From NCBI GenBank assembly GCA_015232315.1, contig JADFZZ010000004.1, positions 1 through 64,000 of the forward strand: 64,000 bases of DNA, read 5' to 3'. Made by a program: the position numbers and the translations under genes. The first letter of the stretch is position 1; the number at the start of each line of letters is the position of its first letter. The stretch is from SAR324 cluster bacterium. GTDB taxonomy: Bacteria; SAR324; NAC60-12. Below are positions 8,213-18,341 of the stretch, piece after piece. The notes beneath the pieces were generated by a model that was given only the letters and a program-made list of their open reading frames with translations, was not told where the DNA came from and searched no databases.

Positions 8213-10534
8213 ATGAGCCATTCAGTATCGACAACCCAGACGGTTTCTCACCGAACCGCTTGCATTTTATGTCCGGAAAACTGTGGTTTGGTGATTGATA
8301 CACTAGACGGAAAATTTGTCAAAGTTCTCGGGGATAAAAATCACCCGACATCCCAAGGATACATGTGTCAGAAACCCACCAGATTGAATTATTATCAAAA
8401 CCATGAGGATCGCTTGACTCAGCCGTTAAAACGACAGGAAGATGGTTCTTTCGTGGAAATTTCATGGGATCAGGCTATCAGGGAAATCGCGGATAAACTA
8501 AACCACTTACGAGATACGTATACAGGTCGTTCATTGGCTTATTATGGTGGCGGTGGACAGGGAAATCATTTAGGGGGCGTTTATTCTACAGCCTTGCGAG
8601 CCGCCATGGACACCCGGTATCTCTATGGCTCTTTGGCTCAGGAAAAAACAGGTGGCTTCTGGGTCAATGGAAAACTGTTCGGGAGACAAAACATCCATCC
8701 CACTGAGGATGTGGAACATGCTGAAATTTCAATTTTCATTGGAACCAACCCCTGGCAATCTCATGGTTTCCATCATGCCAGAAAAACATTGAATGAAATT
8801 AAAAAAGATCCCACTCGAAAAATTGTCGTGATTGATCCAAGAAAAACAGAAACGGCTGAAATGGCGGATCTATTCATTCAGGTCAAACCGGGAAAAGACG
8901 CCTATCTCATGACCGCGTTATTAGCCATTTTAGTCCGTGACAATTTAGTAGATCATGATTTTATTAGAGAAAAAACAACTGGCTATGAAACGGTTGCCAA
9001 GTATCTGAGTACCGTTCCCATAGCCCGATTCGCAATTTATTCAGGAACCGATGAGGCAACATTATCTGGTTTGGCCAGGGATATCTCAACAGCATCCAGT
9101 GTGACAGTGAGAACCGATCTGGGCCTGGAACAGAGCCGACACAGCACTTTAAATGGTTATCTTTCCAGGTTGATATTTCTAATAACCGGAAATTTTGGAA
9201 GAAAAGGATGTCACAATCTCCACACTTCTTTTATTCCGGTGATTGGCCATTCAGATGAACCTGAGGTCAATAAAAAAGTATGGAAGACACAAGTCACAGG
9301 GATGAAGGAAATTGCCAAAATTTTTCCACCTAATATCCTACCCGCTGAGATCGACACAGACCATCCCAATCGAATACGGGGTCTGTTTGTGGATAGTTCC
9401 AATCCAGTGACAACAGCGGCAGATACTAACGCGTATCGCAAAGCTTTTAAAAAACTGGAACTGTTGGTGGTCATTGATGTTGCTTTAACAGAAACCGCAG
9501 AACTTGCTCATTATGTGCTTCCAGCGTCTTCCCAATTTGAAAAGTGGGAGGCTGCGTTTTTTAATTTAGGGTTTCCCACCAATCACTTTCATTTAAGAAA
9601 ACCCATTGTTCCCGCAACGCCGGGAACGCTGCCAGAGCCGGAAATCTATAGAAGATTAGTTGTTGCAATGGGAAAAATTCCGGCTTCATTTCCCGAATTA
9701 AAGGCCATTGCCAAGCTGGATCGAAAATTTCCAAAACTTAAATTATTTCCCCTTGCACTGAAGGCCTTTCTAGCGCTAAAGCCCAAATTGCGGCCCTACT
9801 TCACGATCATTCTTGCGGAGACATTAGGGGAGGCTTTGCCGGATCAGGCAAAAGCCGCCGCGGTTTTCTGGGGTGCCGCACAGATCTATGCCAAACAACA
9901 TAAAGAGGCAATTCAACGTGCTGGTATTATTGATCAGGGAAACGGCCTTGGAGACGCGCTGTTTGAAAAAATTCTTCATAGTCCGTCAGGCACAAATATC
10001 AGTGTTCATAACTACGAAGACCAATGGAAATGGATCAAGCATCCTGATGGTAAAATCCATCTATGCATTGAAGAAATGTTTGAAGAAATGGGACGCTTGG
10101 AAAATGAAATCCAATTAGACCTTCATTCCAAGAAAGACTTCCCTTTTCTGCTGAGTGCCGGAGGCCGTCGAACTTATAACGCAAACGCCATTTATCGAGA
10201 TCCGGAATGGAGGAAAAGTGAAAAGGAAGGCGCTCTGTATATCCATAGTGATGACGCAAACATGTTGGGACTTAAAACAGGGGACCCTGTGATCTGTGAG
10301 TCGAAAGTAAACTCCATGACAGTCGTTGTTGAAGTGAATGATTCAACTCAGCCGGGATATGTGATGCTACCTCATGGCTATGGCTTGCGTTTTCCCCTCA
10401 AAGGAACAAAGCAACGCGGCTCTCAAGGTCCAGTGATTAATCATTTAACCTCCAGCGATCACTGTGACGAGTTAGCTAAAACCCCCTTTCATAAAAACGT
10501 TCCGGTTCGACTGAAGGCCGTGAGCAATCTTTAG
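8213..10534 (+). CDS. Molybdopterin-dependent oxidoreductase
   Basis: 773 residues, start at 8213 behind AAAAGGAG. A [4Fe-4S] binding set lies at C17, C20, C24 and C52 (ACILCPENCG and GYMCQK), followed by the molybdopterin-binding domains of the DMSO-reductase/formate dehydrogenase superfamily (FIGTNPWQSHGF, IVVIDPRKTETAEMADLFIQ, GLFVDSSNPVTTAADT) and a C-terminal dinucleotide-binding domain (DPVICESKVNSMTVVVEVND). No Tat signal is present, so it is probably cytoplasmic. The segment where formate dehydrogenases carry Cys or selenocysteine reads SLAQEKTGGFWVNGKLFG, without either. No partner electron-transfer subunit is adjacent. Substrate is unknown; the divergent LysR gene is its likely regulator. 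Confidence 0.85.
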   Translation: MSHSVSTTQTVSHRTACILCPENCGLVIDTLDGKFVKVLGDKNHPTSQGYMCQKPTRLNYYQNHEDRLTQPLKRQEDGSFVEISWDQAIREIADKLNHLRDTYTGRSLAYYGGGGQGNHLGGVYSTALRAAMDTRYLYGSLAQEKTGGFWVNGKLFGRQNIHPTEDVEHAEISIFIGTNPWQSHGFHHARKTLNEIKKDPTRKIVVIDPRKTETAEMADLFIQVKPGKDAYLMTALLAILVRDNLVDHDFIREKTTGYETVAKYLSTVPIARFAIYSGTDEATLSGLARDISTASSVTVRTDLGLEQSRHSTLNGYLSRLIFLITGNFGRKGCHNLHTSFIPVIGHSDEPEVNKKVWKTQVTGMKEIAKIFPPNILPAEIDTDHPNRIRGLFVDSSNPVTTAADTNAYRKAFKKLELLVVIDVALTETAELAHYVLPASSQFEKWEAAFFNLGFPTNHFHLRKPIVPATPGTLPEPEIYRRLVVAMGKIPASFPELKAIAKLDRKFPKLKLFPLALKAFLALKPKLRPYFTIILAETLGEALPDQAKAAAVFWGAAQIYAKQHKEAIQRAGIIDQGNGLGDALFEKILHSPSGTNISVHNYEDQWKWIKHPDGKIHLCIEEMFEEMGRLENEIQLDLHSKKDFPFLLSAGGRRTYNANAIYRDPEWRKSEKEGALYIHSDDANMLGLKTGDPVICESKVNSMTVVVEVNDSTQPGYVMLPHGYGLRFPLKGTKQRGSQGPVINHLTSSDHCDELAKTPFHKNVPVRLKAVSNL

Positions 10535-10740
10535 CAGTTTGCAGATCAAAACATCGCCTTGCTGAATTGGCGCTGTTCTGTAAACGGGGTACTTTCTCCT
10601 CCAGTTTGATTGATTTCAAACCTCTTGTGTTTTCTCATGGTAGCTTCTAATTACAGTGATCCTGTCGAGTGGCTTGTGGATATTTCCCGCATCAATCGAT
10701 ATGGGATGTGACCCCTTATGATTTTCTTTTGGGAGAAACT

Positions 10741-11214
10741 ATGGCAAAAATTGAAGAAATTCTGCAAACAGAAGTGCTGAAAAACCTGGAACTGGACAAA
10801 ATTGTGAAGGTTCCCAAATCCATGTCGATGCGTGACACGATCACCAAGCTCAACGATTCCCGAATTCAGACAGCGCTGGTGACTGAAAATGACAAAACGG
10901 TTGGCATATTGACACAAAGCCATGTCGTTCAAAAAATGGCTTTGGGGAATGAGGCCTCGCTGTCTCAGTCTGTAGAAAGTGTGATGTTTCCCATCACAGG
11001 TAAATTGACGGCGAATTCAACGCTGGCTGAAGCGATGAGCCACTTGAAATCGCACCGGCAGAAATCGTTGCCGGTTATTGACGATCAGGGCAACACCGTT
11101 GGAGTTGTTTCATACAAAACACTGGTGCGTTTCATTGCCGCACGGTTCTCAGACAAGGTTTATAACCTGCCCCCCAATTTACATCAAACCAGTATGGCCA
11201 AAGAAGGGGCCTGA
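10741..11214 (+). CDS. CBS-domain protein upstream of KorA
   Basis: 157 residues made almost entirely of two CBS motifs: SMSMRDTITKLNDSRIQTAL with LVTENDKTVGILTQSHVV, and STLAEAMSHLKSHRQKSLPV with VIDDQGNTVGVVSYKTLVRF. The ATG at 10741 is chosen because GGGAGAAACT precedes it; an upstream in-frame start lacks a ribosome site. CBS pairs bind adenine nucleotides and sense energy state. The gene is 47 bp upstream of the 2-oxoacid oxidoreductase alpha gene, whose beta partner carries its own CBS pair, so this free CBS protein probably modulates that enzyme. Confidence 0.8.
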   Translation: MAKIEEILQTEVLKNLELDKIVKVPKSMSMRDTITKLNDSRIQTALVTENDKTVGILTQSHVVQKMALGNEASLSQSVESVMFPITGKLTANSTLAEAMSHLKSHRQKSLPVIDDQGNTVGVVSYKTLVRFIAARFSDKVYNLPPNLHQTSMAKEGA

Positions 11215-11261
11215 AATTGTTGATACACTTTAATTCCAAAGCACCTTGACCTAGAGGTTTC

Positions 11262-13100
11262 ATGACAACCACCAATGTTAAACGTATCGAACTGGACACA
11301 GTGAATATCCGTTTTGCGGGAGACTCCGGAGATGGAATGCAACTCACTGGAAGTCAGTTCACCCACACTTCCGCACTTGTAGGCAATGACATCAATACCT
11401 TTCCTGATTATCCTGCTGAAATCCGTGCACCAGCCGGAACACTTCCCGGCGTTTCAGGGTATCAACTCAGTTTTTCAAATCGTGACATCAGAACCCCGGG
11501 CGATAAGGTCAATGTTCTGGTCGCCATGAATCCGGCCGCGTTAAAAGTCAACCTGGCAGATCTCGAACCGGGCGGGATTCTGATTGTCAACTCTGACAGT
11601 TTCAGTACCAACGATCTGCGAAAAGCGGCGTATGACACCAGCCCGCTGGAAACAGGAGAACTCAAGGGTTATCGAGTGATTCAGATTCCGATAACAACAC
11701 TGACCATCAAGGCCGTTGAAAGTACGGGTATTTCACGAAAAAACGCGGGCCGCTGCAAAAATCTGTTTGCGTTGGGCGTGAGTTTCTGGCTGTTTGATCG
11801 TCCGCTCGAACATACCATGGAATGGCTCCAGGAAAAATTTGGCAAAAAACCTGACATTCTCAGCGCCAATGAAGCCGCGCTCAATGCCGGTTATAATTAT
11901 GCGCTCACCGCGGAAATTTTTAATGATCATTACAAGGTTCAACCCGCGGTTCTACCTCCTGGACATTATCGTCAGATCACCGGAAATGAAGCGTTGGCTC
12001 TTGGTGCTGTGGCGGCATCGGTTCAGGCAAAACTTCCAATGGTGTATTCGAGTTATCCGATCACGCCGGCTTCAGATGTGCTCCATGAACTTTCGCATTA
12101 CAAAAATTTTGGCATCAAAACGTTTCAGGCTGAAGATGAAATCGCCGCCATGTGTTCCACCATCGGTGTGGCTTTCGGCGGATCACTCGCTCTGACTGGT
12201 ACGAGCGGTCCCGGAATGGATCTGAAAAATGAAGCGATGGGATTGGCTGTCATGACAGAACTTCCAATGGTCATCATCAACGTCCAGCGTGGCGGACCTT
12301 CCACAGGTTTGCCGACAAAAACCGAACAGGCTGATCTGCTGGCCGCCATGTATGGCCGCCATGGTGAATGTCCCATGCCGATTCTGGCCCCCGCGACTCC
12401 CGGTGAATGTTTCAACATCATGCTGGAAGCCTTCCGGATTGCGCTCAAATACATGACCCCTGTGATCGTGCTGAGTGATGGATACATTGCCAATGGTGCG
12501 GAACCATGGTTGTTGCCTGATGTTGATCAACTTCCTGAAATCAAATCTTCGTTCGCGACTGATCCTGAAAAATTCACGCCTTATACCCGTGATCCTGAAA
12601 CATTGGGCCGATTATGGGCAATTCCGGGAACGCCCGGACTGGAGCATCGTCTCGGTGGTATTGAAAAAGACAGTAAAAGCGGGAATGTGAGCTATGACCC
12701 GATGAATCATCAAAAAATGATGGAGACCCGTGATGCCAAAATTCGAGGAATTGCCAAGGATATTCCGGATGTCGAAGTGCTTGGTTCAAAATCAGGAAAA
12801 CTGCTGGTTTTGAGCTGGGGCAGTACCTATGGCGCGGTGGCCTCAGCGGTGGAAGATCTGCTGAAACAGGGACAATCGGTAGCAATGGTTCACTTGCGCC
12901 ACATGTTTCCCTTCCCGGCCAATCTTGGAGAAGTTCTTAAAAATTACGAAACAGTACTGGTGCCTGAACTCAATCTCGGGCAATTGTCACGGCTCATCCG
13001 GTCTGATTATCTGATTGATACGGTTTCGTACAACAAGGTGCAGGGTAAACCGTTTCTGATTTCCGAAATCCGGAATAAAATTCTGGAAATTCTCGCTTAA
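11262..13100 (+). CDS. korA: 2-oxoacid:acceptor oxidoreductase, alpha (gamma-alpha fused) subunit
   Basis: 612 residues. The N-terminal third is the gamma domain (VNIRFAGDSGDGMQLTGSQF, then FPDYPAEIRAPAGT), followed by the alpha/pyrimidine-binding region (VYSSYPITPASDVLHELSHY, FQAEDEIAAM, LTGTSGPGMDLKNEAMGLAV). This is the gamma-alpha fusion of KorA-type 2-oxoglutarate or other 2-oxoacid:ferredoxin oxidoreductases, which convert a 2-oxoacid and CoA to acyl-CoA and CO2 while reducing ferredoxin. The beta subunit follows 10 bp downstream. The exact substrate cannot be read from sequence. AGAGG lies before the ATG. Confidence 0.9.
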   Translation: MTTTNVKRIELDTVNIRFAGDSGDGMQLTGSQFTHTSALVGNDINTFPDYPAEIRAPAGTLPGVSGYQLSFSNRDIRTPGDKVNVLVAMNPAALKVNLADLEPGGILIVNSDSFSTNDLRKAAYDTSPLETGELKGYRVIQIPITTLTIKAVESTGISRKNAGRCKNLFALGVSFWLFDRPLEHTMEWLQEKFGKKPDILSANEAALNAGYNYALTAEIFNDHYKVQPAVLPPGHYRQITGNEALALGAVAASVQAKLPMVYSSYPITPASDVLHELSHYKNFGIKTFQAEDEIAAMCSTIGVAFGGSLALTGTSGPGMDLKNEAMGLAVMTELPMVIINVQRGGPSTGLPTKTEQADLLAAMYGRHGECPMPILAPATPGECFNIMLEAFRIALKYMTPVIVLSDGYIANGAEPWLLPDVDQLPEIKSSFATDPEKFTPYTRDPETLGRLWAIPGTPGLEHRLGGIEKDSKSGNVSYDPMNHQKMMETRDAKIRGIAKDIPDVEVLGSKSGKLLVLSWGSTYGAVASAVEDLLKQGQSVAMVHLRHMFPFPANLGEVLKNYETVLVPELNLGQLSRLIRSDYLIDTVSYNKVQGKPFLISEIRNKILEILA

Positions 13101-13110
13101 AGGAGTGTTT

Positions 13111-14604
13111 ATGAATATCCCAGTTGTTCCTGTCAGCTCAAAACCTCTCACCAAAGCTGATTTTGTCTCCAGCCAGACGGTACGTTGGTGTCCGGGTTGT
13201 GGTGATTATGCCATTTTGGCCAATGTCCAGAAATTGATGCCTGAACTCGGTATCCCCCGTGAAAACATTGTTTTTGTTTCCGGAATTGGTTGTTCCAGTC
13301 GATTTCCGTATTACATGAATACTTACGGATTCCACACGATCCATGGGCGAGCGCCGGCGTTGGCCAGTGGCTTGAAAATCGCACGGCCTGATCTCTCAGT
13401 ATGGCTCGTGAGCGGAGACGGCGATAGCCTCAGTATTGGTGGCAACCATTTGCTGCATATTCTCCGGAGAAATCTCGATGTGAATATTTTGCTGTTCAAT
13501 AATCAGATTTATGGTTTGACGAAAGGCCAGTATTCTCCCACTTCAGAAGTCGGCAAAAAAACCAAAAGCTCCCCCTTTGGCGCGATTGATCATCCGATCA
13601 ATCCGCTGATGTTTGCGTTAACCTCTGAAGGAACGTTCATTGCCCGAACCCTGGATATTGATCCGAAAGGCTCAAGCGCTGTTCTGAAAGAAGCCGCGGC
13701 GCATAAAGGAACCTCCTTTGTAGAAATTCTGCAAAACTGTATTATTTTCAATGATGGAGCCTTTCAGCATGTCAGTGATACCTCCCAGCGTGAAGAGCGA
13801 ACCATTCAGCTCAAACATGGTGAACCCCTGATTTTCGGTAAAAATAAAGACAAGGGGATCCGGTTGAAGGGCTTGAAACCTGAAGTGGTTGAGTTGGGAA
13901 ATGGTGTGAGTGAAGCCGATCTGCTGGTTCATGACCAGACCGATCCGACACTGGCATACATTCTGTGTCAGATGAACACTCCGGAATTCCCCATGCCGAT
14001 GGGTGTAATGCTCAACCGTCCCCGCAACACCTATGAAGACGCGGTTGAAGAACAAATCAGGCATGCCATTGAAAAGGAAGGACCTGGAACGTTGCACGAT
14101 CTGCTTTATTCCGGCGAAGTATGGGAAATCAAACGGATGGTGACCAGCAAAGGTTTTGGTCAGATTCCTGAAGATGATTTCTATGACAATGAGCCTCAAT
14201 CATACAAAAAGCAGGATCTGATGACCAGTCAGGTGGGTGAAGTCCCATTGCGGGAATCAGTGATCGTCAACGCCGATTCCAGTGTTGCGTCAACCATTCG
14301 TCTGATGCAGGAAAAACATGTCAGTTGTGTCATGATTGCCAAGGGTGAAAAACTTGAGGGAATTTTTACTGAAGGAGATGTGATTTTCAAAATCATGCCA
14401 GAATCTCGTGATTGGGAAAAGACCCCAATCTCAGAAGTCATGACAGCCAATCCTGTCACTGTTAATCATGATGACAAGGTTGTGCTGGCCTTCAATGTGA
14501 TGACCGTTGGAGGGATCAATCACATTCCAGTCCTGAAAAATGGCAAACCCTTCAGCTATGTTTCATCAGAAACACTGATGGATTATATCAGCCAACATTC
14601 ATGA
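13111..14604 (+). CDS. korB: 2-oxoacid:acceptor oxidoreductase, beta subunit with C-terminal CBS pair
   Basis: 497 residues from the ATG at 13111, which has AGGAG at 13101-13105. Residues about 20-330 form the thiamine-diphosphate-binding beta subunit: WCPGCGDYAILANVQKL, FVSGIGCSSRFPYYMNTYGF, SVWLVSGDGDSLSIGGNHLL, LFNNQIYGLTKGQYSPTS. Ordinary KorB ends at about 290-350 residues; here an extra roughly 130 residues encode two CBS motifs (SVASTIRLMQEKHVSCVMIA and PISEVMTANPVTVNHDDKVV). The fusion suggests allosteric control by adenine nucleotides, in line with the separate CBS protein encoded upstream of korA. Confidence 0.9.
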   Translation: MNIPVVPVSSKPLTKADFVSSQTVRWCPGCGDYAILANVQKLMPELGIPRENIVFVSGIGCSSRFPYYMNTYGFHTIHGRAPALASGLKIARPDLSVWLVSGDGDSLSIGGNHLLHILRRNLDVNILLFNNQIYGLTKGQYSPTSEVGKKTKSSPFGAIDHPINPLMFALTSEGTFIARTLDIDPKGSSAVLKEAAAHKGTSFVEILQNCIIFNDGAFQHVSDTSQREERTIQLKHGEPLIFGKNKDKGIRLKGLKPEVVELGNGVSEADLLVHDQTDPTLAYILCQMNTPEFPMPMGVMLNRPRNTYEDAVEEQIRHAIEKEGPGTLHDLLYSGEVWEIKRMVTSKGFGQIPEDDFYDNEPQSYKKQDLMTSQVGEVPLRESVIVNADSSVASTIRLMQEKHVSCVMIAKGEKLEGIFTEGDVIFKIMPESRDWEKTPISEVMTANPVTVNHDDKVVLAFNVMTVGGINHIPVLKNGKPFSYVSSETLMDYISQHS

Positions 14605-14637
14605 GCGAGGTGCTTAACACAACTACAGGAGAATGAC

Positions 14638-15048
14638 ATGGGGCTGGATCAACGTTATCATCGGGACTGGGTTGCCATTTCCCGCTATATCCGCGAATTA
14701 TTCCAGCACCATTGCGCTCGTTGCGGCAGGGATTGTTCCCTGCCCGTCTCTTCCAGTGAAGCACTTCAGGTGCATCACATCGATGAAAATCCCCAGAACA
14801 ACGATCTTGAAAACCTGATTCCTGTCTGTGCCCGCTGTCATCTTCAAATTGAAAAAGAAGCACGAATTCATGCCCCGTGGCATCAGCATCAACAGGAAAT
14901 GTTTGATGAAACCTACCTCAAGAGGATGAAGGCCATGAGACAGTCAGCCCTGACTCATTCCATCCATAATCAGGAATCGAAATTCCCTGCAACGGATGAT
15001 TTTGAACTCAGGGAAATGGACTTCCAACCGGATGATTTTGATTATTAA
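14638..15048 (+). CDS. HNH endonuclease-like protein
   Basis: 136 residues, ATG at 14638 behind AGGAGAATGAC. Zinc-binding CARC and CARCH pairs flank an HNH core: CARCGRDCSL, LQVHHIDENPQNNDLENLIP, VCARCHLQIEKEA. This ββα-metal fold is a nuclease in most characterised members. The C-terminal 40 residues are acidic (DDFELREMDFQPDDFDY) and could serve for protein contacts. No methyltransferase, phage or toxin partner is adjacent; it follows korB by 33 bp. Its role could be repair or restriction of incoming DNA, neither proven. Confidence 0.8.
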   Translation: MGLDQRYHRDWVAISRYIRELFQHHCARCGRDCSLPVSSSEALQVHHIDENPQNNDLENLIPVCARCHLQIEKEARIHAPWHQHQQEMFDETYLKRMKAMRQSALTHSIHNQESKFPATDDFELREMDFQPDDFDY

Positions 15049-15070
15049 GCCTATGCTTCACAAAAGTTCG

Positions 15071-15775
15071 CTATAGTTTGTTCAGCAGTGTTTTCATTCG
15101 TTGACAATAGTTCACCAGGTTTTTTTTGGTTTTCAGGTGTTTTTGCAGTGGTGTTTCCAAAGGCACATACAGAATGCCTGCCAGAAACGCATAGGTTGTC
15201 GCATCCAGCGTTCCCGGTTGAGTGCCATTAAAAAATTTCTTTGACGAAAGCAGGTCGGACAAGGCTGTCAGATCGGCTTTGCCAATATCATAAATCTCCT
15301 CCTCAGTATGTCTGCCGATTCCATGCCCATGAAGAGCTTGTGTGACCTTTCGTTTGAGATATTCCGGTAGTAAATCCCTGAGCACAGGTGGCAGCTCGCC
15401 AAAAGCCATTTTTTTAAAATCATTCCAGTATCGTGCATCAATCCAGCGGGAATAGACCACGCTCCAATAAAGGTTTTCTTCCACCATTCTCCGGATGGCA
15501 ATACCCAGTGCGATTTCTGAGGCTGAAAGCTCTGAGTCCAACGGATTTCCAAACGTTTTCCAAAGATATTCAATAATAAAACCGGAATCTCCCATCCGAA
15601 CACCATTGTGTTCAATAAACGGCATTTTCCCTTTTGGAGCCAATCTTAAATATTTGGGATGCTCCAGACGTTCATACGGAATGTGGGCCAGTTTGAGATA
15701 GGTTTCGAGCTTCATGCAAAATGGACTGCCACTGCTGACGCCCTCAATCGCAGGCAGTTGATAAAATTTAATCAT
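15071..15775 (-). CDS. Glutathione S-transferase family protein
   Basis: 234 residues. The N-terminal thioredoxin-like domain begins MIKFYQLPAIEGVSSGSPFC and contains MPFIEHNGVRMGDSGFIIEY; Pro then an acidic/DSG turn is the glutathione-binding element. The C-terminal half is all-helical with TALSDLLSSKKFFNGTQPGT and LDATTYAFLAGILYVPLETP, as in the metaxin/failed-axon-connection branch of the superfamily. It is alone and convergent with the HNH gene. Members may conjugate or reduce electrophiles, but this branch is poorly characterised in bacteria. Confidence 0.8.
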   Translation of the reverse strand: MIKFYQLPAIEGVSSGSPFCMKLETYLKLAHIPYERLEHPKYLRLAPKGKMPFIEHNGVRMGDSGFIIEYLWKTFGNPLDSELSASEIALGIAIRRMVEENLYWSVVYSRWIDARYWNDFKKMAFGELPPVLRDLLPEYLKRKVTQALHGHGIGRHTEEEIYDIGKADLTALSDLLSSKKFFNGTQPGTLDATTYAFLAGILYVPLETPLQKHLKTKKNLVNYCQRMKTLLNKL

Positions 15776-15983
15776 AGCGTCTCCAGCTTTAGAGAATAAT
15801 ATTCATACCCCTTACGGAATACTTGAGCATGTGGCATTTTTAATATAAATAAACGAGGCAAAATCTATTCCCGTTATATTCTTATCCGGTTTTCGCCTAA
15901 CATGAATTAATCTTGGCATTTATGAAGTTAAGATAGAGCATAATCCACATTTTTTTTAACCTTTTTCCATTCAATGAGCGACT

Positions 15984-17990
15984 ATGAAAATATCCACCAA
16001 ACTTTTATTATTAATCATCATCAATATCGTTGTGGTTCTGGGCATTGTGATCGAGGATTACTGGACTGTGAAAACGCTGGGTCAATATGGCCATCAAACT
16101 TTGAGTGAAGAGGTCGATCCCTTACTGAAAATCAATGAAGTGCAGGAAAAAACCACACGAATCATGCTGTTCACCATTCAGCATATTTCCAGCAGTTCCA
16201 GTCAGTTGCAGGATAAGTATGAAAACATGATCGCTGAAGAAAAATCTTCCATGCTCAAGGTCCTGCGTGACTATGAAGATATTCAGAAACGCTCAGTCCA
16301 CAGTGAAGAACTTCAGATGATGACGCAGTTCAATACGGAATGGGATCGTTTTGAAAAAATGGTAATCAAGGCCCTTTCCATGAATCGGGAATATGATCAG
16401 GAGGGTGCCCTGAAAATGATGATGAACAGCGGTCAGGAACAGTTTCAGGCAATGAATGGGGTTCTTCAGAAAATGATCAAATCTCATCGGGATGAAATGA
16501 CGGAATTGAGAGAAATCTCAACGGATCTGATTGACCGTGAAATGGCGATGCTCAGTGTGGTGTTTCTCGTTATTTTATTTGCTTATGGAATCCTGATGTT
16601 ATTGCTGAGGCGAACCATCCTGAAACCCATGAGAATTGTAGTCAACGCGATTTCCGCACTGGGCCGGAACCAGCTTGATTTCAAAGTACAGGCTCAATAC
16701 GCTTCTCAAAATGATGAGGTTGGTGATATTTTAAGGCATTATCAGGATTCTCAGAAAGCGTTGGCATCCGTTGTGTCTGAAATCCGACAAAGTTCAGAAA
16801 GTCTGAATGATTCCGCTCAATCCCTGAATGATTCCGCCAATGAAATGGTTGAACAATCGCGTCACATTGAAACAGAAACAGATGCCATGGCGAATCTGTC
16901 CTTGCAGATGTCGTCCAATGTGGACACGATGGCAGCCGCCAATGAAGAATCTTCTGCCAATCTGTCTTCCGTCACCACTGCGGTTTCTCAACTCAGTTCA
17001 AACATCAACAATGTGGCGGCCAGTGCGGAGCAGTCTTCATCCAGCATGCTGTCAATCAATCGAAACATTGACAAGGTGTCAACCGACATCAAAACCATGG
17101 CCAATTCCATTGAACAATTGTCAAACACACTGTCTGATTCTGCCACCCAGACACGTCAGGTCATGATGCTTTCCAACGATGCCAATGAAAACGCCCAGGC
17201 AAATCTGACCTCCATCCAGGAACTGGCAACGATTGCCCAGAATATTGGCAAAGTGGTCAATTTGATTGATTCCATTGCCAGCCAGACCAATATGTTGGCC
17301 TTGAACGCCACCATTGAGGCCGCCAGCGCAGGCGAAGCTGGCAAAGGCTTTGCTGTCGTTGCCGCGGAGGTCAAGGAACTTGCGCATCAGACATCAGACG
17401 CCAACAGCGAAATCGGTCAGCAGATTTCGATCATTCAGAAATACGCGGCCGACACTAAAATCAACACACAGAATGTTACAAATCTGATTGAAAAAGTCAG
17501 CACGCTCAATGAAACCATCAATCAAACCATTCAAAAGCAGAATCAGGAAGCCGAAAAACTGAGCACCGCCTCAGAAACCATTGTGGAATCCAATGCGGAA
17601 TCTGTTGCCAGCCTTAAAGAAGCGACCGTGGGCATGCAGGAAATCAGTCGTAGCGTGAAAATAGCATCCGATGCCGCAAGAGAAGCGTCCACCTCTCTGC
17701 TGGAAGCGGTTTCGGGTGTGAGGGAAATTGCCAAATCAAGCAATCAAACAGCCCATAGTCTCAAAGAAGTCAACCAGAGAATCAGTGTGATTCAAAACAA
17801 TATGAAAGAAATGACAGGACTCGTGGAAAACACACGGCGAACATCCAATAAACTGGCTGAAACCTCTCAGGGATTGCGGCAAATATCACTCAGTTTTAAA
17901 ATTGAAGAAACACCCGTCAAAAAAACGATGTCACCCGTCAAAAATGTTGTGGTATCTCAAAAGCCTTTGTTGCCTCAACGAACCCGATAA
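15984..17990 (+). CDS. Methyl-accepting chemotaxis protein
   Basis: 668 residues. TM1 spans about residues 5-24 and TM2 about 187-208; between them is a roughly 160-residue helical periplasmic sensor of four-helix-bundle type. A HAMP domain follows ([20 protein letters not shown]), then a long signalling coiled coil with the conserved hairpin tip [20 protein letters not shown] and [20 protein letters not shown]. The C-terminus is basic (PLLPQRTR) and has no CheR-binding pentapeptide. The next gene is a STAS protein 29 bp downstream, and a CheZ-tailed response regulator converges on the pair. Ligand is unknown. Confidence 0.9.
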   Translation: MKISTKLLLLIIINIVVVLGIVIEDYWTVKTLGQYGHQTLSEEVDPLLKINEVQEKTTRIMLFTIQHISSSSSQLQDKYENMIAEEKSSMLKVLRDYEDIQKRSVHSEELQMMTQFNTEWDRFEKMVIKALSMNREYDQEGALKMMMNSGQEQFQAMNGVLQKMIKSHRDEMTELREISTDLIDREMAMLSVVFLVILFAYGILMLLLRRTILKPMRIVVNAISALGRNQLDFKVQAQYASQNDEVGDILRHYQDSQKALASVVSEIRQSSESLNDSAQSLNDSANEMVEQSRHIETETDAMANLSLQMSSNVDTMAAANEESSANLSSVTTAVSQLSSNINNVAASAEQSSSSMLSINRNIDKVSTDIKTMANSIEQLSNTLSDSATQTRQVMMLSNDANENAQANLTSIQELATIAQNIGKVVNLIDSIASQTNMLALNATIEAASAGEAGKGFAVVAAEVKELAHQTSDANSEIGQQISIIQKYAADTKINTQNVTNLIEKVSTLNETINQTIQKQNQEAEKLSTASETIVESNAESVASLKEATVGMQEISRSVKIASDAAREASTSLLEAVSGVREIAKSSNQTAHSLKEVNQRISVIQNNMKEMTGLVENTRRTSNKLAETSQGLRQISLSFKIEETPVKKTMSPVKNVVVSQKPLLPQRTR

Positions 17991-18019
17991 AGCTGTTAAC
18001 CCTTTTCTGAACCCTTGCC

Positions 18020-18325
18020 ATGACCATTATCTACACGATCAAAGAAAGCATTTGCGAAATCAAGCTGGAGGATGCGCTGAATCATACTGAAGGGGAGGAA
18101 CTCATTCAATTGTGTCAGGAACTCATTGACAAGGAAACATTTTCAAAGATTCGTTTCAATATGCAGAATTGTGAATCATTAAGTTCCAGTGGAATCGGGA
18201 GTCTGGTTTCGATTTCCAAGATGGGGCTTGAGAAGAACATCAATCTCGAATTGTACCAGTGTCAGGATAAAGTTAAAAAGCTCTTGAAAATAACAGGAGT
18301 GGATGGCGTGATTTCTGTCAGTTAG
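18020..18325 (+). CDS. STAS-domain protein (anti-anti-sigma-like)
   Basis: 101 residues forming one STAS fold: MTIIYTIKESICEIKLEDAL, then FNMQNCESLSSSGIGSLVSI with the Ser-containing phosphorylation loop, and CQDKVKKLLKITGVDGVISV at the end. SpoIIAA-like proteins bind a kinase/anti-sigma partner and are switched off by phosphorylation of the Ser in this loop. The gene lies 29 bp after the chemoreceptor and may be cotranscribed with it. No anti-sigma kinase or sigma factor lies nearby, so its partner must be encoded elsewhere or the protein may act within the receptor cluster. Confidence 0.8.
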   Translation: MTIIYTIKESICEIKLEDALNHTEGEELIQLCQELIDKETFSKIRFNMQNCESLSSSGIGSLVSISKMGLEKNINLELYQCQDKVKKLLKITGVDGVISVS

Positions 18326-18341
18326 CCACAAACAATGACCA

